A stretch of DNA of 64,000 nucleotides, from the NCBI RefSeq assembly GCF_900116645.1, contig NZ_FPBO01000037.1, positions 1 through 64,000 of the forward strand. Reading direction: 5' to 3'. Positions 61,179 through 64,000 of the stretch are shown in pieces. The first letter of the stretch is position 1, and each line of letters begins with the position of its first letter. The notes beneath the pieces are model-generated. The model was not told the origin of the DNA, did no database searches, and saw nothing but the letters and a program-made list of their open reading frames with translations. A program made the position numbers and the translations under genes. The stretch is from Pseudoduganella namucuonensis (GTDB lineage: Bacteria; Pseudomonadota; Gammaproteobacteria; Burkholderiales; Burkholderiaceae_D).

Positions 61179-61439
61179 TTACTGGCCGACGCAAATGATC
61201 TTGGTCTCGTACTCTTTTGCGTTCGGCTTCTTCTTCAGCGCCCAGGCGATGGCCTGATCCGCCTCGGCGACCGTCATGATGGTCGCCTTCTCCTTCGACT
61301 TAATGAAGGACACGCCCTCGAACGCCCCCTCCTTGCTGCGCATCACCTTCGCGAACACGGGCGGCTTCTCATCCCCCGCGGCGATCTTCTTCTGTTGCAC
61401 GATATAGCGGCGGTCTTCCTGTTCCATGGCGATACTCAT
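61179..61439 (-). CDS. Hypothetical protein (86 aa)
   Basis: The product (ATG 61439, or 61427 with MEQEDRRYIVQQKKIAAGDE) is small, charged and soluble, with a lysine-rich middle (MRSKEGAFEGVSFIKSKEKA) and ends ETKIICVGQ. It is convergent with the nitronate monooxygenase gene, 8 bp apart. Its upstream side abuts a large palindrome. No family recognised. Confidence 0.6.
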   Translation of the reverse strand: MSIAMEQEDRRYIVQQKKIAAGDEKPPVFAKVMRSKEGAFEGVSFIKSKEKATIMTVAEADQAIAWALKKKPNAKEYETKIICVGQ

Positions 61440-61486
61440 CAGTTCAAAACCCCAAGTATACGCCCTCCCCAACAGTTTCCGCCAAC

Positions 61487-61590
61487 ACATCGGTGTCAGG
61501 CGCGACATTCGGACACGAACTCGGCCGTAGGCCGCCGCCAACGCGGAGACGGATGGGGCCGTGTCCGAATGTCGCGCCTGACACCGATGT
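61487..61590. repeat. 104-bp element with perfect 31-bp inverted repeats
   Basis: ACATCGGTGTCAGGCGCGAC begins the left arm (61487-61517), whose 31 bases are exactly complementary to 61560-61590 across a 42-nt centre. It lies between two genes of the same direction. The style (GGTGTCAGGC...GCCTGACACC) is that of a MITE/REP-like dispersed element; in RNA it would be a very stable hairpin. Confidence 0.8.
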
Positions 61591-61597
61591 TGTTTTG

Positions 61598-62521
61598 TCA
61601 AGCGTAGGCGGGGAGGCGGTGGGTGGGGTGGAGGGCGGCTTCGTAGACGACGTCGGCGCGCAGCGAGGCTTGCAGCGAGGGGATGCTGCCGCCCGCTCGG
61701 TACTGGAAGCTGACTTCGAGGATGTCGCCGGCCTTGACTTGAACGGGGGTGCCCAGCGGTAGCGTCATGTAGTGGTTGAGCCAGTCGATGGTGCTGTTGC
61801 GCTCGGCCACGACGGCGAGGATGTTTTTCGTCACGAAGCGCATCGCGTTCACGCAGCCGGACCGCTCGGCCACGAACTTGCCTTCCCATTTGTATTGCAG
61901 CTCGTTGGGCTGGGTGAAGTCGATCACGCTGTACACCGCCGGCTGCGCCATCTCGACCGTGCCGGAGTGGATGACCTGGGTTTCCTGGAATTGGACGATG
62001 GGCGCGTGGAAGCCTTCGAAGTCGTATTCCTGCTGCAGCGGCTGCGCGGCCATGATGACCGCTTCCGGCAGGAACACGGGCAGCGGGCCGCCGAAACGTT
62101 CCAGGTAGCGGCGCTTGAACGATTCGATCACTTCGACCTGCTTTTCCCGCAGCATGGCGACGTGGATCATTTCGCAGATCACGACATCCACCGGCTCCGG
62201 CGGCATGTATTCGAAGGCGTCGGCGTGGATCACTTCGACCTTTTCCCCGTTCTGGTTGATGGCCAGGAACTTGCGCGCTTCCTTGACCATGTCCGGATTG
62301 AATTCAACGCAGTAGACCTTGCTGGCCTTGGCCGCGGCGAAATAGCTCAGCACGCCCGTGCCGCCGCCCAGTTCCAGCACTTTCATGCCGGGCTTGACCG
62401 CATAGTGGATGGCCGCCTTGAAACTGTGCATACGGTTCTGGTCCATCAGCATGTTGTGATGGTAGTGCACCGGGATGAACTGTCCCAGGTAGCAGCTTTC
62501 GATTTCGCGTTCGTTCAGCAT
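61598..62521 (-). CDS. PRMT-like SAM-dependent methyltransferase
   Basis: The 307-aa protein has a class I core with motif I VLELGGGTGVLSYFAAA (about 48-64) and an acidic motif II YCVEFNPD. A CEMIHVAMLREKQV segment stands where protein arginine methyltransferases have the double-E loop. A C-terminal beta-rich half (about 150-300) resembles the PRMT barrel. The arginine-methyltransferase link is a structural inference; a small-molecule or other protein substrate is possible. No THW-loop His-Trp pair could be identified with confidence. Confidence 0.75.
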   Translation of the reverse strand: MLNEREIESCYLGQFIPVHYHHNMLMDQNRMHSFKAAIHYAVKPGMKVLELGGGTGVLSYFAAAKASKVYCVEFNPDMVKEARKFLAINQNGEKVEVIHADAFEYMPPEPVDVVICEMIHVAMLREKQVEVIESFKRRYLERFGGPLPVFLPEAVIMAAQPLQQEYDFEGFHAPIVQFQETQVIHSGTVEMAQPAVYSVIDFTQPNELQYKWEGKFVAERSGCVNAMRFVTKNILAVVAERNSTIDWLNHYMTLPLGTPVQVKAGDILEVSFQYRAGGSIPSLQASLRADVVYEAALHPTHRLPAYA

Positions 62522-62616
62522 GGTTTTCCCTTGTTAGCGCAACGTTGCCATTGTGCGGGCGCCCCGGGCCCGCGCAAACGGCAAGCTCAGAGGGGAAAAC
62601 GGCTCAATTCGGGGAT

Positions 62617-63285
62617 TTAACGGGGTTTCTTGGAAGCGAGGTGGGTCTGGATGATCTTGACGATCCACGGCTTGTCGGCGCGCCGCGCGAATTCGGCCGC
62701 GTCGACCTTGTATGCGCCGTCCTTCAGCGTGGCGTCCGCGCCCTGTTCCAGCAGCAGCTTGACGGCGTCCTCCAGGCCTTCGCGAGCGGCCAGCATCAGC
62801 GGCGTGAGCCCGCTGGGCGAGCCGGCGTCGATGTAGGCGTGGCGCTCGAGCAGGATGTTCATGATCTCCAGGTCGTTCGCGGCGGCGGCGAAATGCAGCG
62901 GCGTCCAGCCTTTGCGGTTGACCTGGGCCCCCTTGGCGATCAGTTCCTGCACCGCCGGCTTGTTGCGCTTGAAGGCGGCCATCATCAGCGCGGTGCTGCC
63001 GTTCGCCGATTGCTCTTCGAGCTTTACTTTAGGATGGGCCAGCAAGAGCTTGAAAACACGGGGGGATTCGTGCCGCATGGCGACGATCAGCCCGGTTTCG
63101 CCGCGCTCCGGCTCGTGGACATTCGGGTCCAGGCCGCGCGCCAGCACGGCGCGCACGGTGCGGTCGTCGTCGATCTGGGCGGCGCGGAAGAAGTCGACCT
63201 GGTCGGCGGTTTCCTCCGCCAGGGCCGGCCCCGCCACCATCGTCAGTGCGAGCGCGGACAGCAGCAGGCGGCGTTTTTGCGTCAT
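62617..63285 (-). CDS. Exported ankyrin-repeat protein
   Basis: The 222-aa protein has a signal peptide (MTQKRRLLLSALALTMVAGP ending ALA). Four to five ankyrin repeats follow from about residue 30 to 190, with NGSTALMMAAFKRNKPAVQ, GWTPLHFAAAANDLEIMNIL and GLTPLMLAAREGLEDAVKLL. A conserved tail has DAAEFARRADKPWIVKII. Such periplasmic ankyrin proteins are scaffolds of unknown partner. The gene lies just upstream (17 bp) of... the TatD gene's 3' end in map order, so it is cotranscribed after tatD. Confidence 0.85.
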   Translation of the reverse strand: MTQKRRLLLSALALTMVAGPALAEETADQVDFFRAAQIDDDRTVRAVLARGLDPNVHEPERGETGLIVAMRHESPRVFKLLLAHPKVKLEEQSANGSTALMMAAFKRNKPAVQELIAKGAQVNRKGWTPLHFAAAANDLEIMNILLERHAYIDAGSPSGLTPLMLAAREGLEDAVKLLLEQGADATLKDGAYKVDAAEFARRADKPWIVKIIQTHLASKKPR

Positions 63286-63301
63286 GTTTTACTTTATAAG
63301 A

Positions 63302-64000
63302 TCAACGTACGACGTTGAATAGATTGAAGAAATTATCGGAGGTCCGCTGCGCGACCTGTTCCACCGGCACGCCCTTGAGCTTGGCGATGTACTCGCCCAC
63401 GTGGCACACGAAGCCGGGCTCGTTCATCTTGCCGCGATGCGGCATCGGCGCCAGGTAGGGCGAGTCGGTCTCGATCAGCATGCGCTCCAGCGGCACCTCC
63501 AGCGCCACGGCTTGCAGCTCCTTGGCGCTCTTGAAGGTGACGATGCCGGAGAAGGAAATGTAAAAGCCCATCTCCATCGCCGCGCGCGCCACTTCCAGCG
63601 ATTCGGTGAAGCAGTGCATCACGCCGGCGACGCCGCCCGCCTCGGTCCCCGCGCCCTCTTCGCGCATGATGCGGATGGTGTCCTCGCTGGCCGAACGTGT
63701 GTGGATAATCAAGGGCTTGCGCGTGATTCTTGAAGCTTTGATGTGGGTGCGGAAGCGTTCGCGCTGCCACCCCAGGTCGCCTTCCAGGCGGTAGTAGTCG
63801 AGCCCCGTCTCGCCGATGGCCACGATGCGCGGGTTGTCCGCCAGCTCGACCAGCTGCTCGACGGATGGTTCCGGCGTGTCCTCGTAATCGGGGTGCACGC
63901 CGACCGAGGCGTAGATGTGCGGGTATTGCTCGGCCAGCGCCAGCACGCGCGGAAAGTCCGGCAAGTCCACCGACACGCACAGCGCGTGGCTGACCTTGTT
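63302..64000 (-). CDS. TatD-family deoxyribonuclease, 5' end outside window
   Basis: About 232 C-terminal residues are visible and the frame stays open to base 64000 (VSHALCVSVDLPDFPRV at the edge). TIM-barrel metal ligands are present: Glu in AIGETGLDYYRL, His in KPLIIHTRSA, His in GVMHCFTES and Asp in MLIETDSPYLAP. These match TatD/YcfH 3'-5' DNases. Transcription continues into the ankyrin gene 16 bp downstream. Confidence 0.9.
   Translation of the reverse strand, partial: NKVSHALCVSVDLPDFPRVLALAEQYPHIYASVGVHPDYEDTPEPSVEQLVELADNPRIVAIGETGLDYYRLEGDLGWQRERFRTHIKASRITRKPLIIHTRSASEDTIRIMREEGAGTEAGGVAGVMHCFTESLEVARAAMEMGFYISFSGIVTFKSAKELQAVALEVPLERMLIETDSPYLAPMPHRGKMNEPGFVCHVGEYIAKLKGVPVEQVAQRTSDNFFNLFNVVR

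Overview
The window is high-GC bacterial chromosome. Its gene content suggests a betaproteobacterium of the Oxalobacteraceae type (Massilia/Duganella/Janthinobacterium-like). This rests on an OsmC-YcaO fusion, a classical porin, several chemoreceptors, a stand-alone EF-G and short dispersed palindromic repeats, and it is an inference because no rRNA gene is present. I saw no tRNA, rRNA or CRISPR array.

Region 1 (1-8.1 kb) is most of a tailless, membrane-containing prophage related to corticovirus PM2. A tight leftward gene train carries small early genes, a DNA adenine methyltransferase, an HUH rolling-circle replication protein, a zinc-ribbon protein, a packaging ATPase (PM2 P9-like), a 38-aa membrane peptide, a major capsid protein resembling PM2 P2, and small membrane-anchored virion-type proteins that run off the left edge. 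A divergent rightward pair encodes a signal-peptide protein and an XRE repressor. The two transcripts start from back-to-back promoters that overlap a palindromic operator. Three copies of CCGTTACAGG, each directly preceded by a perfect inverted repeat, look like phage cis-acting sites.

Region 2 (8.1-16.4 kb) is a separate, largely AT-rich island bounded by a 10-bp direct repeat. It carries a three-gene recombinase module whose middle gene is frameshifted. It also has an unusual leftward operon (DUF6884-GIY-YIG protein; SIR2-P-loop kinase fusion; nucleoside 2-deoxyribosyltransferase) and an XRE-ImmA/IrrE peptidase paired with an unknown protein. The three-gene operon is the best candidate for an undescribed anti-phage, nucleotide/NAD-based system.

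Region 3 (16.6-33 kb) is host-like: a beta-propeller diguanylate cyclase, OsmC-YcaO, glycoside hydrolases of families GH2, GH29 and GH27 with an outer-membrane barrel, Hsp20, two GNAT acetyltransferases, and a TRAP transporter QM pair without its binding protein.

Region 4 (33-48 kb) is centred on a long leftward sugar-acid operon: a polar-amino-acid-type ABC importer, propeller protein, lactonase-like amidohydrolase, PdxA-like dehydrogenase, RhmD-like dehydratase, AraD1-like FAH enzyme and a small protein. After a palindromic repeat come a semialdehyde-type dehydrogenase and a chemoreceptor whose start overlaps the dehydrogenase stop. A divergent LysR gene and a downstream porin share a T-N11-A operator (TAACC-N3-GGTTA), which ties uptake across both membranes to one regulator.

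Region 5 (48-64 kb) holds ChrA, a second chemoreceptor, a small outer-membrane protein and a PAS-GAF-GGDEF-EAL protein bracketed by 132-bp repeats. It continues with EF-G, outer-membrane phospholipase A, TetR/nitronate monooxygenase, a PRMT-like methyltransferase, an ankyrin protein and the start of a TatD nuclease.
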